This document shows, one piece after another, positions 19,508-28,338 of a stretch of 64,000 nt of DNA. Source of the stretch: Nonomuraea wenchangensis (lineage in GTDB: Bacteria > Actinomycetota > Actinomycetes > Streptosporangiales > Streptosporangiaceae); NCBI RefSeq assembly GCF_900111685.1, contig NZ_FOHX01000003.1, positions 440,960 through 504,959 on the forward strand, in the 5' to 3' direction. Made by a program: the position numbers and the translations under genes. Position 1 is the stretch's first letter. Each line of letters starts with the position of its first letter. A model generated the notes under the pieces. It did not search any database. It was not told the DNA's origin and worked only from the letters and a program-made list of their open reading frames with translations.

Positions 19508-20255
19508 TCAAGCCCTTGCGCATCGCCCTGACGCCCAGGGCGAGGCCGGCCGCGGCGATCAGACAGGCGGAGGCGGTGCCGTACACGACCGACGGGTCGG
19601 CGAGGTCGCCGGCGAACAACGCCCGTTGCGCGTCCACGACGTACGTCACCGGATTCACCTGCCCGATCGCCCGCAGCCACGCCGGGGCGCTCTCCAGCGG
19701 CAGCAGCACGCCCGACAGCAGCAGCAGCGGGAACAGGATCGACTGGCTGACCACGTAGAACAGCGTGCCGCCCGGGGCCGACCTGAGCGCCAGCACGAAC
19801 GAGAACGCCCCCAGCCCCACCCCGAAGACCACGAGCTGGGCCAGCCCCGCGAGCACCCCGGCCGCGTGCAGCTCGAAGCCCAGCGGGATCGCCATCAGGA
19901 TGATAAGCACGGCCTGGACCAGCAGCAGCACGAGAGCCTTGAGCGCCCGCCCGACCAGCATCGCCGTCCGGCTGAGCGGCGTCACCATCAGCCGCTCCAT
20001 CGAGCCGCCGATCAGCTCGACCAGCAGCGAGTAGCCGGAGGACATGGGCCCGGTCAGGCACATCATCACGAGGATCCCCGGCACGAACCACTGCCACGAC
20101 GAGCCGACCGCGCCGTCCAGCAGCGCCCCGAACAGGAACAGGAACAGCAGCGGCTGCCCCATCTCGAACACCAGCGCCACCGGGTTGCGCAGCGCGGGCC
20201 GCACCTCGCGGGAGAAGACGGTGGCGGTGTCACGCAGGAATGTCGTCATCGGCAA
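19497..20255 (-). CDS. ABC-2 type transporter permease (DrrB-like)
   Basis: A 252-aa protein with six hydrophobic helices, matching ABC-2 permeases of the daunorubicin-exporter type (FSREVRPALRNPVALVFEMG, SIEERLMV-like motif as GGSMERLMVTPLSRTAMLVG, LLLSGVLLPLESAPAWLR, INPVTYVVDAQRALF-like motif as VNPVTYVVDAQRALFAG). TTG at 20255 has AGGAAG at good spacing; ATG at 20249 is the alternative. The start overlaps the ATPase gene by 26 nt. Substrate unknown. Confidence 0.92.
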   Translation of the reverse strand: MPMTTFLRDTATVFSREVRPALRNPVALVFEMGQPLLFLFLFGALLDGAVGSSWQWFVPGILVMMCLTGPMSSGYSLLVELIGGSMERLMVTPLSRTAMLVGRALKALVLLLVQAVLIILMAIPLGFELHAAGVLAGLAQLVVFGVGLGAFSFVLALRSAPGGTLFYVVSQSILFPLLLLSGVLLPLESAPAWLRAIGQVNPVTYVVDAQRALFAGDLADPSVVYGTASACLIAAAGLALGVRAMRKGLIRG

Positions 20256-21171
20256 GGCTTCTTCCTGTCAGGGCGAGGAACACGTCGTCGAGGGTGGGGC
20301 GGGTGGTCTCGGCCGTGACGACCTCGACCAGCTTCGCGTCGAGGGTGCGCAGGCACTCGGGCATCGCGGCGGCGGCGTTGGGGACCCGCAGGCGCACGGT
20401 CGTGCCCTCCGCCGTGCCGCCGACGGCCGCGGCGGCCCGCGCGGCGTCGTCCGCGGTGCCCGTGGTGAGCGTGACGAGGTCGCCGGCCAGGTCGTTCTTG
20501 AGCTGCTCCGGGGTGCCGTCGGCGATGACCCGGCCGTTGTCGATGATCACCACCCGTTCGGCCATGGTGTCGGCCTCCTCCAGGTAGTGGGTGGTGAGGA
20601 ACAGCGTCGTCCCGTACGCCTCGCGCAGCCGGAGGATGTGCTGCCAGATCTCGGCGCGGCTCTTCGGGTCCAGCCCGGTCGAGGGCTCGTCGAGGAAGAG
20701 CAGGTCGGGGCGGTGGACGAGGCCGATCGCGAGGTCGAGGCGGCGGCGCTGGCCGCCGGAGAGCGTGCCTGGCGTGCGCTTGGCCAGCGGGGCGAGGTCG
20801 AGCAGGTCGAGCAGCTCGTCGGCGCGGGCGGCGGCCTCCCTGGGGCGCAGACCGTAGCAGCGGCCCTGGGTCACCAGCTCGTCGCGGACGCGGAACTCCT
20901 CGCCGGCGCTGCTGCGCTGGCCGACGTAGCCGATGCGGGCGCGCACGGCGGCCGGCTCGGTCGCCACGTCGTGCCCGGCCACCGTGGCGGTGCCGGAGGT
21001 CGGGGGCAGGAGGGTGGTGAGGATGCGGAGGGTGGTCGACTTTCCCGCGCCGTTCGGGCCGAGGAAGGCCGTGAGCTGTCCGGCCTCGACGTCGAGGTCG
21101 AGGCCGCGCACGGCCTCCACCCTCTCCTTCTTGACTTTGAACGTACGGGTCAGCGCCCGGGCATGGATCAT
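20230..21171 (-). CDS. ABC transporter ATP-binding protein (DrrA-like)
   Basis: A 313-aa ABC ATPase: Walker A GPNGAGKSTT, signature LSGGQRRRLDLAIGL, Walker B LLFLDEPSTGLD, H-loop TTHYLEEAD. The C-terminal 80 residues are the extra domain of DrrA-type ATPases (VRLRVPNAAAAMPECLRTLD, RPTLDDVFLALTGR). With the overlapping permease it forms a drug or lipid exporter. ATG at 21171 is preceded by AGGAGA. No dedicated regulator is seen next to it. Confidence 0.95.
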   Translation of the reverse strand: MIHARALTRTFKVKKERVEAVRGLDLDVEAGQLTAFLGPNGAGKSTTLRILTTLLPPTSGTATVAGHDVATEPAAVRARIGYVGQRSSAGEEFRVRDELVTQGRCYGLRPREAAARADELLDLLDLAPLAKRTPGTLSGGQRRRLDLAIGLVHRPDLLFLDEPSTGLDPKSRAEIWQHILRLREAYGTTLFLTTHYLEEADTMAERVVIIDNGRVIADGTPEQLKNDLAGDLVTLTTGTADDAARAAAAVGGTAEGTTVRLRVPNAAAAMPECLRTLDAKLVEVVTAETTRPTLDDVFLALTGRSLADDDIPA

Positions 21172-21489
21172 GGCGGTCGGTCTCCTGCGGGCATGACGAA
21201 GAAACCCCTGGTCGGGGGCTCGGTTGATCGGGATCCGCACCAGTTTGTGCAGAGAGAAGCGGCTTTGGCAAACGCGAATGTGACGTTCATATACGGCTCT
21301 GACCTGCGGAAACACCACGTGGCGCGGGGTGTCGCGGCGAGTGATTTCAGCGCCTCTGACGTGCGGTTTCCCGGCTTCCTGGCGCCGATTTCGGCTGCGC
21401 CTCGCCGGGGTGCTGGCGGGCGACCTGATGCGATTTATTGATATTCCCGGCCTTGCGGAGTTCTGTCAGACCTCGTAAGGATCATCCGC
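21172..21489. other. 318-bp intergenic region without a supported gene
   Basis: This stretch separates the divergent ABC exporter and GH25 lysozyme genes and should contain both promoters. It has lower GC than its neighbours and several AT-rich steps (CATATACGG near 21290, TTTATTGATATT near 21435). An AAGGA ribosome site lies just before the lysozyme start. I see no convincing ORF, RNA or paired -35/-10 set. Confidence 0.5.
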
Positions 21490-22506
21490 GTGAAACGACT
21501 GGGGCTATTAGCGGTAATCGCGGTTTCGGGGATTATGGGGAGCTGGGGGACCGCGTCCGCGGCCGACGGGGTGGCCGGGGTCGACGTCAGCAACTGGACC
21601 GGCGAGATCGACTGGGCGAATGTCGCAGAAGGGGGCGGGAAGTTCGCGTTCGTGCAGCTCACCGAGGGCACGAACGTCCGCAATCCGGTATTCGACGCGC
21701 AGTTCGGCGGCGCCGCGTCGGCCGGTCTGTATCGCGGGGCCTATCACTTCGCGCAACCGCATGAATCCGATGGGGTTACGCAGGCCGACTTTTTCCTGCA
21801 GAACGGCGGCGACTGGATCGCGGACGGCCGCACCCTGCCCGGAGTGCTCGATGTCGAGGACAATCCGTACCGCGACAAGAACGGCAAGAACTCCTGTTAC
21901 GGCCTGTCCACGAAGGACATGGTCGCCTGGCTGAAGGCGTTCACGAAGCGCTACAAACAGCGCACCGGCCTCCAGGCGATCATCTACACCACCACGAGCT
22001 GGTGGCGGACGTGCACCGGCGACTCGGCGGCCTTCGCCGCCCACCCGCTGTGGCTGGCCCGCTGGGGCGCCGACCCCGGTGAGCTGCCGAAGAGCTGGAC
22101 GTCCCACACCTTCTGGCAGTCGGCGGAGAAGGGGCCGCTAGCCGGGGGCGGCGACGTCTTCAACGGCACCGAGGACGACCTCAAGGCCCTGGCCAACCCG
22201 CCGGCCGAGATCTCGGTCGCGGCGGCCGCGAAGAGTCGCAGGTCCTACACGGTGACGCTCAGGAACACCGGCCCCTACCCGGTCACGGACGTCAAGGTCG
22301 CGGCCCGGACGTTCGGCGGGCAGCGGGTGGTCGGCGCGCCGGACGGCTGCCGGGTGAGCGGCACGGCGGTGCGCTGCACGGTCGCCGAGGTCGCGCGGGG
22401 GTCGAAGGTGACGCTGACGTTCACCACCAAGCCGCGCCGGGCCCGGGGGACGGTGGGCATGAACGTGACCGTCGGGACGACGAAGTTCACCATCAAAGTC
22501 CGATAA
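21490..22506 (+). CDS. secreted GH25 lysozyme
   Basis: A 338-aa protein: signal peptide (KRLGLLAVIAVSGIMGSWGT, cleaved near ASA-ADG), a glycoside hydrolase family 25 domain (GVDVSNWTGEIDW, FAFVQLTEGTNVRNPVFDAQ, YRGAYHFAQP, LPGVLDVEDN with the catalytic Asp-x-Glu, IIYTTTSWWRTC, LWLARWG, FWQSAEKGPLAGGGDVFNGT), then an 85-residue beta-rich domain of DUF11/CARDB type (LRNTGPYPVTDVKV). It cleaves the MurNAc-GlcNAc bond of peptidoglycan outside the cell. GTG start with AAGGA upstream. Confidence 0.93.
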   Translation: MKRLGLLAVIAVSGIMGSWGTASAADGVAGVDVSNWTGEIDWANVAEGGGKFAFVQLTEGTNVRNPVFDAQFGGAASAGLYRGAYHFAQPHESDGVTQADFFLQNGGDWIADGRTLPGVLDVEDNPYRDKNGKNSCYGLSTKDMVAWLKAFTKRYKQRTGLQAIIYTTTSWWRTCTGDSAAFAAHPLWLARWGADPGELPKSWTSHTFWQSAEKGPLAGGGDVFNGTEDDLKALANPPAEISVAAAAKSRRSYTVTLRNTGPYPVTDVKVAARTFGGQRVVGAPDGCRVSGTAVRCTVAEVARGSKVTLTFTTKPRRARGTVGMNVTVGTTKFTIKVR

Positions 22507-22554
22507 GGCACCATAAGTTCCGAAACCTGGCCATTTCGGGGGGACGGAGACGTT

Positions 22555-23094
22555 ATGAGCGGGCGGCGCCGCACGGCCCTGGCCCCGCTGACGGCGCTGC
22601 TTCTCGCACTGACCTTGGTCGCGTCCGTGCCGGTCTCGACCTGGACGCAGCCGCGCGTCGTGCGGCTGGCGTACGAGCTCGGACGGCTCGGCGTCGAGTA
22701 CTCGTGGGGCGGCGGCCACGCCGAGGCCCCCGGGCCGTCCACCGGCACCTGCCAGGGCTACCAGGGCCGGATCCGGCCCTGCCCGGCCGCCCGTACGAGG
22801 GGGCTGGACTGCTCGGGCTTCACCCGCTGGGTGTACGCCCTCGCGCACGGCCGCGACGTGCTCGGGCCGGGTAACACCGACGACCACGTACGCCGCATGC
22901 ACCGCGTCCGCTCCGCCCCTCTCCCCGGCGACCTCGTCTTCTTCGGCGTCATCGCCGGCGACACCGTACGGACCCACCACGTCGGCGTCTACCTGGGCGG
23001 CGGCCTGATGATGAACGCCCCGGAGACCGGCGCGCGGGTCCGCGTCGACCGGCTCGCCGGCCGGAAGGACCTAGCCGGTTTCTACCGCTACTGA
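22555..23094 (+). CDS. secreted NlpC/P60-family peptidase
   Basis: A 179-aa protein with an N-terminal hydrophobic signal (LTALLLALTLVASVPVSTW) and an NlpC/P60 domain. The catalytic Cys is in RGLDCSGFTRWVYA and the catalytic His in THHVGVYLGGGLMMNAP. Such enzymes cut peptide bonds in the peptidoglycan stem. An insertion rich in Pro, Gly and Cys (PGPSTGTCQGYQGRIRPC) precedes the catalytic Cys. It follows the lysozyme by 48 nt, so the pair may be co-expressed wall hydrolases. Confidence 0.9.
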   Translation: MSGRRRTALAPLTALLLALTLVASVPVSTWTQPRVVRLAYELGRLGVEYSWGGGHAEAPGPSTGTCQGYQGRIRPCPAARTRGLDCSGFTRWVYALAHGRDVLGPGNTDDHVRRMHRVRSAPLPGDLVFFGVIAGDTVRTHHVGVYLGGGLMMNAPETGARVRVDRLAGRKDLAGFYRY

Positions 23095-23150
23095 GCGGGA
23101 CGTCTGTGGCGCGCGGAAATTGAGAGACCCGGAGGCTACTCTGTGCGGCT

Positions 23151-23384
23151 ATGGAAAGGCGATGGGTCGGTCTCGACGGATACGACGTCGTGGGCGCCGT
23201 GCGGGGCGGGCGTCAGGTGCTCCGTGTGCGCAGGCACGGCCGGGTGGTCGCCGACTGCGTGTCCGTGGCCGAGGTGGCCCGGCACGTCGAGCTGGCCGAC
23301 CTCTGTGAGGTCGTCGAGCTGGCCGCGCGGCGGGCCGGACCAGGAAAGATCGCCGAGGCCCGGATCAGTTCGCGTCATCGCTGA
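23151..23384 (+). CDS. small conserved-looking hypothetical protein
   Basis: A 77-aa basic protein (MERRWVGLDGYDVVGAVRGG, then RQVLRVRRHGRVVADCVSVA). The alternating beta pattern followed by a helix (EVARHVELADLCEVVELAAR) looks like a genuine small domain. There is no clear ribosome site; TACTCT 15 nt before the ATG may be a -10 box. Function unknown. Confidence 0.55.
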   Translation: MERRWVGLDGYDVVGAVRGGRQVLRVRRHGRVVADCVSVAEVARHVELADLCEVVELAARRAGPGKIAEARISSRHR

Positions 23385-23423
23385 GTGCCGTGTATGGTTA
23401 CACCTGTCCGCAGCGCCGGACAG

Positions 23424-23496
23424 GCCCCTATAGCTCAGTCGGCAGAGCGTCTCCATGGTAAGGAGAAGGTCAACGGTTCGATTCCGTTTGGGGGCT
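23424..23496 (+). tRNA. tRNA-Thr (anticodon GGU)
   Basis: A 73-nt cloverleaf: acceptor GCCCCTA / TGGGGGC, D stem GCTC / GAGC, anticodon stem TCTCC / GGAGA around loop ATGGTAA (anticodon GGT), T stem AACGG / CCGTT with TTCGATT loop, discriminator T. CCA is not encoded. It decodes ACC. It precedes tRNA-Met and rpmG as in many actinomycetes. Confidence 0.95.
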
Positions 23497-23514
23497 CCCA
23501 GTCTGACAAGGAAA

Positions 23515-23549
23515 AACGCCCGGTCCGAGATCACTCGGAGCCGGGCGTT
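23515..23549. terminator. bidirectional terminator hairpin
   Basis: Stem AACGCCCGG / CCGGGCGTT (23515-23523 and 23541-23549) with an inner CCGAG / CTCGG stem. On the minus strand it is followed by a T-run (GTTTTTCC), ending the secreted-protein transcript; on the plus strand it follows the tRNA-Thr. Confidence 0.85.
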
Positions 23550-23584
23550 CGTGTTTCGTGCGGTCCGTTCGCGGCCAATGCGCG

Positions 23585-24340
23585 TCAGTCGTCCACCTTC
23601 GTGGACACCGTGGCGGGGGCCGGGGCCTTGATGGACACCCGCTTGCCCCACGAGGTGAAGCGGGTGTCGATGGTCATCGTCTTGCCCTCGAAGCCCGAGG
23701 TGTCGAAGACGCCGGTGGCGGCGTACGAACTGCTCACCTTGGTGACCAGGCCCGCGCCGCTCAGGGTGAGGCGGTAGGAGACCTTCGTGTCGTCGTGGAA
23801 GCGGAGCGGGATCGAGGCCCCGAACCACGGCGAGACCTTGTCCAGCTCCTTGAAGGTGATCGTGCCGGTCAGCGTGTTCCCGGCCCGCTTGCCCTTCTTC
23901 ACCAAGGCGGCCAGCGTGCTCGGCTCGACCGGGTTGATCACCTGGCCGTAGAAGCCGGCGCCGCCGCCCCGCAGGCCGCCGGTGCGATACCACCGCTTGC
24001 CCTCGGGAAGCTTCTCCGCCCAGAGGCCGCCGGACAGGTAGGAGACCTTCCCGATGGTGATGACCCGCTCGGGGACGGTCTCCCTGCGGTCCTTGGCCGT
24101 GATGTCGGCGGCGGCGACCCCCTTCCTGCTGAACTGGAAGGTGCCGGTACGGCGCTGCAGCACCTGCTTGTCCGAGCCGTCGACCAGGGTGGTGGTCTCG
24201 GTGAAGCGGACGCCGTGGCCGGCGACGAGCTTGGCCTTCAGCGCGCGTACGGGGTCTTTGGGGGCCGCCGCCTGGGCGGGCAGGGGGGCCAGCAACAGCG
24301 CGCCGCCGGCGGACAGGGTGATGATGATCATGCGTTTCAT
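23585..24340 (-). CDS. secreted protein of LolA/LppX-like appearance
   Basis: A 250-aa protein with a clear signal peptide (MKRMIIITLSAGGALLLAPL, cleaved after AQA) and no lipobox Cys. The mature part is a repeating pattern of beta strands with a KVSYLSGGLWAEKLPEGKRW block and LTGTITFKELDKVSPWFGA, similar to actinomycete proteins with a LolA/LppX-like half-barrel fold that bind lipids. That likeness is an impression from pattern, not a tested match. The gene lies between the two tRNAs on the opposite strand. Confidence 0.65.
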   Translation of the reverse strand: MKRMIIITLSAGGALLLAPLPAQAAAPKDPVRALKAKLVAGHGVRFTETTTLVDGSDKQVLQRRTGTFQFSRKGVAAADITAKDRRETVPERVITIGKVSYLSGGLWAEKLPEGKRWYRTGGLRGGGAGFYGQVINPVEPSTLAALVKKGKRAGNTLTGTITFKELDKVSPWFGASIPLRFHDDTKVSYRLTLSGAGLVTKVSSSYAATGVFDTSGFEGKTMTIDTRFTSWGKRVSIKAPAPATVSTKVDD

Positions 24341-24462
24341 GGCAGGCGATGGTGCCAGTCCCTGATCACGAAAGTGTGCAGAGCGGACCCCGGCGGGGAA
24401 TAGGATTTCTGCTATCGGGGTTGTTGATGCATACTGGTTCCACCCTTGCCCGATCAGGTGCG

Positions 24463-24492
24463 TTACGACTCTGGTCCCGCTTCGGGTATCCT
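24463..24492 (+). promoter_or_regulatory. candidate promoter of tRNA-Met
   Basis: TTACGA (24463-24468) and TATCCT (24487-24492) with an 18-nt spacer, 30 nt upstream of the tRNA. A tentative match to the vegetative sigma consensus. Confidence 0.4.
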
Positions 24493-24521
24493 CTACGGGG
24501 CCGGGTTCACACCGGCCCAAA

Positions 24522-24595
24522 GGCGGAGTAGCTCAGTCTGGCAGAGCAAACGGCTCATAATCGTTGTGTCGCCGGTTCAAGTCCGGCCTCCGCTA
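24522..24595 (+). tRNA. tRNA-Met (anticodon CAU, elongator type)
   Basis: A 74-nt cloverleaf: acceptor GGCGGAG / CTCCGCT (G1-U72), D stem GCTC / GAGC, anticodon stem AACGG / TCGTT with loop CTCATAA, T stem GCCGG / CCGGC with TTCAAGT loop, discriminator A. The anticodon stem lacks the three G-C pairs of an initiator tRNA, so this is the elongator type. No encoded CCA. Confidence 0.94.
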
Positions 24596-24666
24596 CTGCC
24601 CAGCCCCAGGTCACCTGACCTGGGCATGGGTATGTCCATATCCCGAACGTAGAAAGGCACTCCCCA

Positions 24667-24831
24667 GTGGCTGCCACCGACGTTAGGCCGAAGATCACGC
24701 TGGCCTGCCAGGAGTGCAAGCACCGCAACTACATCACGCGGAAGAACCGGCGCAACGACCCGGATCGGCTTGAGCTGAAGAAGTACTGCCCCAACTGCCG
24801 CTGCCACCGCGCGCACCGCGAGACCCGATAG
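24667..24831 (+). CDS. rpmG: 50S ribosomal protein L33, zinc-ribbon (Cys+) form
   Basis: A 54-aa protein: [19 protein letters not shown], then [12 protein letters not shown]. The two CxxC pairs show the zinc-binding paralogue. Actinomycetes often also carry a Cys-minus copy used in zinc shortage. GTG start with GAAAGG upstream. It lies 71 nt after tRNA-Met, an arrangement conserved in this phylum. Confidence 0.97.
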   Translation: MAATDVRPKITLACQECKHRNYITRKNRRNDPDRLELKKYCPNCRCHRAHRETR

Positions 24832-24867
24832 CGGCTCGCCGGGGGGCACCCCAACCTCTGTTCACGC

Positions 24868-24901
24868 ACAACCGGCGTCCCGATCGCGGGCGCCGGTTTG
24901 T
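24868..24901 (+). terminator. terminator after rpmG
   Basis: AACCGGCG / CGCCGGTT stem extended inside by CCC / GGG and outside by ACA / TGT, followed by CGTGTTT. It ends the tRNA-Met/rpmG transcript and separates it from hadA. Confidence 0.75.
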
Positions 24902-25021
24902 CGTGTTTAGGCACCGCTCGCGTTCGCGTAAAAACCCGGCCATCCGCGACGACAGCCGAACCTTGTTCTGTTAGCGTCGGCCTCAGCAGCGCTCGGATGA
25001 CGGACATGCGAGGGAGCACTG

Positions 25022-25471
25022 ATGGCCTTGAACCGTGACTTCGTGGGCAGGAGCTATCCGCCCAGCGCCCCTTACGAGGTCAGCCGGGTGAAGATCAGGG
25101 AGTTCGCGGCGGCGATCGGCGACGGCAACCCGCTCTACCGTGACCAGGCGGCGGCCCGCGCGGCCGGCTACCGCGACGTGATCGCGCCCCCCACGTTCCC
25201 CATCGTCTTCAGCCTCCAGAGCGGCGGCGAGGCCCTGGCCGACCCCGACCTCGGGCTCAACTTCGCCATGGTGGTCCACGGCGAGCAGCGGTTCGAGTAC
25301 GTACGCCCGATCTGCGCGGGCGACCAGCTCGTCACCACCGCCACGATCACCGACATCCGCTCCGCCGGGCGCAACGAGCTGCTGACCGTGCGCAGCGAGG
25401 TCACGACCGTCGAGGGCGAGCCGGTCTGCGTCACCTACAACACGATCGTCGAGCGCGGAGGGGCGGGCTGA
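25022..25471 (+). CDS. hadA: MaoC-like dehydratase subunit A ((3R)-hydroxyacyl-ACP dehydratase, HadA-like)
   Basis: A 149-aa hotdog protein of the FAS1_DH N-terminal type: IREFAAAIGDGNPLYRDQAA, IAPPTFPIVFSL, and VHGEQRFEYVRPICAGDQLV. The catalytic His of the hydratase-2 motif is replaced by Tyr (NPLY), normal for the non-catalytic partner subunit. It forms the dehydratase of fatty acid synthase II with the next gene, which it overlaps by one base (TGATG). Confidence 0.9.
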   Translation: MALNRDFVGRSYPPSAPYEVSRVKIREFAAAIGDGNPLYRDQAAARAAGYRDVIAPPTFPIVFSLQSGGEALADPDLGLNFAMVVHGEQRFEYVRPICAGDQLVTTATITDIRSAGRNELLTVRSEVTTVEGEPVCVTYNTIVERGGAG

Positions 25472-25899
25472 TGGCGGCGACGGTGAAGTACGACGAGGTG
25501 GAGGTCGGGCAGGAGATCCCGGCCGTCGACTACAACGTGCGCCGGCTCAACCTGGTGATGTACGCCGGCGCCTCCGGCGACTTCAACCAGATCCACTGGA
25601 ACGAGCGCTTCGCCAAGATGGTCGGGCTGCCCGACGTCATCGCGCACGGCATGTTCACGATGGCGCAGGCCGGGCGGTTCGTGACGGACTGGGCGGGCGA
25701 TCCTGGCGCGGTGGTGGACTTCGGGGTGCGGTTCTCGTCCATGGTGGTCGTGCCGGACGACGACCAGGGCGCGACGATCTCCGTCAGCGGCGTCGTGGAA
25801 GAAAAGCTGGAGGACCGGCGGGTGGTCATCGGGCTGACCGCGAGGGCCGGGGACGCCAAGGTGCTGTCGAAGGCGCGGGCGGTCGTCCAGCTCGACTGA
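25471..25899 (+). CDS. hadB: MaoC-like dehydratase subunit B (HadB-like, catalytic)
   Basis: A 142-aa hotdog protein carrying the hydratase-2 motif YAGASGDFNQIHWNERFA with the catalytic Asp and His, followed by GLPDVIAHGMF. The Pro usually found before Ile-His is Gln here. It dehydrates (3R)-hydroxyacyl-ACP in fatty acid elongation together with HadA. Confidence 0.92.
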   Translation: MAATVKYDEVEVGQEIPAVDYNVRRLNLVMYAGASGDFNQIHWNERFAKMVGLPDVIAHGMFTMAQAGRFVTDWAGDPGAVVDFGVRFSSMVVVPDDDQGATISVSGVVEEKLEDRRVVIGLTARAGDAKVLSKARAVVQLD

Positions 25900-25942
25900 C
25901 ATTTCATGATAAATCGGGCGACGCTCGGGTACCCGTTTGCCT

Positions 25943-27010
25943 ATGACTGAAGCTGCGCGACAGGTATGGCCCTCGGTCCGGTCGATCCCCGTCTCCGCCG
26001 TGACCGACGCCAAGCCGCACGGGCGGCTGCGACCGGCACGTCCGGAGCAGGTGGCGGGCGGCGCGGGCACGGGACGCGACACATCGGGCGGCGCCGCCGC
26101 CGGGCACGGCGGCACGGGCGGCGGCGGCTCGCCGGCGACGGGCGTGGGCACGGCGGGCGCGCACCCCCGGGGCACGCACGCCCGCCTCAACCCGGCCGCC
26201 GAGCTGGGCTTCTCCGGCGACCCGGGGCAGCACGGCGACCACGGCGACGAGCTCCTGCACGCCCAGCGCATCTGGGACGGCACCCTCGCCACCAACCGGC
26301 TCGACGACGCCGGACTGAACGCCGAGCGCCAGCGCGTGGAGACCCAGGACGTCACGGCCGCCGTGAGCCTGCTGGTGGACGGCTGGCCGCAGGACGTACG
26401 CGCGTGCGTCGAGTCGCTGCTCGACCACACACACGTCAAGGTGCTCGCCCTGGACCTCGGCGACGTGGACGGCGCGGGCGACGTACTGGCCGGGCTGGCC
26501 GAGCGGCATCCGGAGCGGGTCACGCTCTGGCGGGTGGCCGAGCGGCCGCACTGGCGCGGCGGCACCGCGACCTGGGGCGAGAGCCGGGCCAAGCTGCTGC
26601 GCCTCGACGACTCGGACGTGCACGTGCTCATGGAGACCTCCGTCGCGCTGCGCGGCGACGCGCTGACCCCGCTGCTCGCCGCCATCGCCGAGGGCGCGGC
26701 GGCGGCCGGCTGGCACGGCGCGGACCTCTACGACGACGGCCTGCGCGAGGCCGGACCCGGCCGGGTCCAGGCGCTGACCGGTGAGATCGTCGCCGTGCGG
26801 CGGCAGGCGGCGCTGAGCGCGCTCCCCGAGGACGCGCACTACGTCCGCAACGCCGACCTGGCGCTCTCGCTCGGCCTGCGCGGCGAGCTGGTCGTGCCCG
26901 AGGGTACGCCGCCGCTGGTGCGGCTGAGCGCCCACGACGTGCCCGCCGACTACGCCGACCGCGAAGCCCGGCGCAACTACGACGGCGCCCTGCGGCTGAC
27001 CAGAGGGTGA
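25943..27010 (+). CDS. hypothetical protein with a glycosyltransferase family 2-like fold
   Basis: A 355-aa protein. The first 110 residues are Gly/His/Ala-rich and likely disordered (GTGGGGSPATGVGTAGAHPR). From about residue 140 the pattern of GT-A glycosyltransferases appears: AAVSLLVDGWPQDVRACVES with LLDHTHVKVLALDLGDVDGA, then LLRLDDSDVHVLMETSVALR. At the place of the metal-binding DxD stands METSV, so a classic catalytic role is doubtful. It lies between the dehydratase pair and murB, in a spot where many actinomycetes have no gene. Confidence 0.6.
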   Translation: MTEAARQVWPSVRSIPVSAVTDAKPHGRLRPARPEQVAGGAGTGRDTSGGAAAGHGGTGGGGSPATGVGTAGAHPRGTHARLNPAAELGFSGDPGQHGDHGDELLHAQRIWDGTLATNRLDDAGLNAERQRVETQDVTAAVSLLVDGWPQDVRACVESLLDHTHVKVLALDLGDVDGAGDVLAGLAERHPERVTLWRVAERPHWRGGTATWGESRAKLLRLDDSDVHVLMETSVALRGDALTPLLAAIAEGAAAAGWHGADLYDDGLREAGPGRVQALTGEIVAVRRQAALSALPEDAHYVRNADLALSLGLRGELVVPEGTPPLVRLSAHDVPADYADREARRNYDGALRLTRG

Positions 27011-27060
27011 TCAGGCGGGGGAGTCCCGGGCATGGCGGGGGCCTCCTAAGCTAGTGGCTC

Positions 27061-28098
<1,038 letters not shown>

Positions 28099-28134
28099 TC
28101 GCCTTGACGAGGCTGTTAAGGTGTGTTGGTAACA

Positions 28135-28277
28135 CCGAAGGGGAGTAGTCCCAATCGCGTGGTCGACACGCTGGCGCCGCTCGCGGCGCCCGGTCACGCG
28201 GGCCTTTCTTCGTGAGGCGGACGAGACCTTCGGCCTGGCAGTCAGTTCATCACGGACAAGACGCTGCCGGGCCGAAG
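28135..28277 (+). promoter_or_regulatory. yybP-ykoY-type Mn2+ riboswitch with expression-platform hairpin
   Basis: The core carries the family's hallmark GGGGAGTAG (28140-28148) and a 3' GGCCTTTC segment (28201-28208). A perfect 7-bp P1 helix closes it: CCGAAGG (28135-28141) with CCTTCGG (28227-28233). A 14-bp hairpin, CTTCGGCCTGGCAG (28228-28241) with CTGCCGGGCCGAAG (28264-28277), reuses the 3' arm of P1, so the two structures exclude each other. In known yybP-ykoY switches Mn2+ stabilises P1 and turns expression on; the layout fits that. No T-run follows the hairpin, so the OFF mechanism may be Rho or a translational block. The gene downstream is a GDT1/TMEM165-type Mn2+ exporter candidate. 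Confidence 0.88.
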
Positions 28278-28338
28278 CCGTCGTGCCCGAAATCCCCTGG
28301 CTCAATGCTTCCGGTCCGGTTTGCGCGGAAGAGGACCG

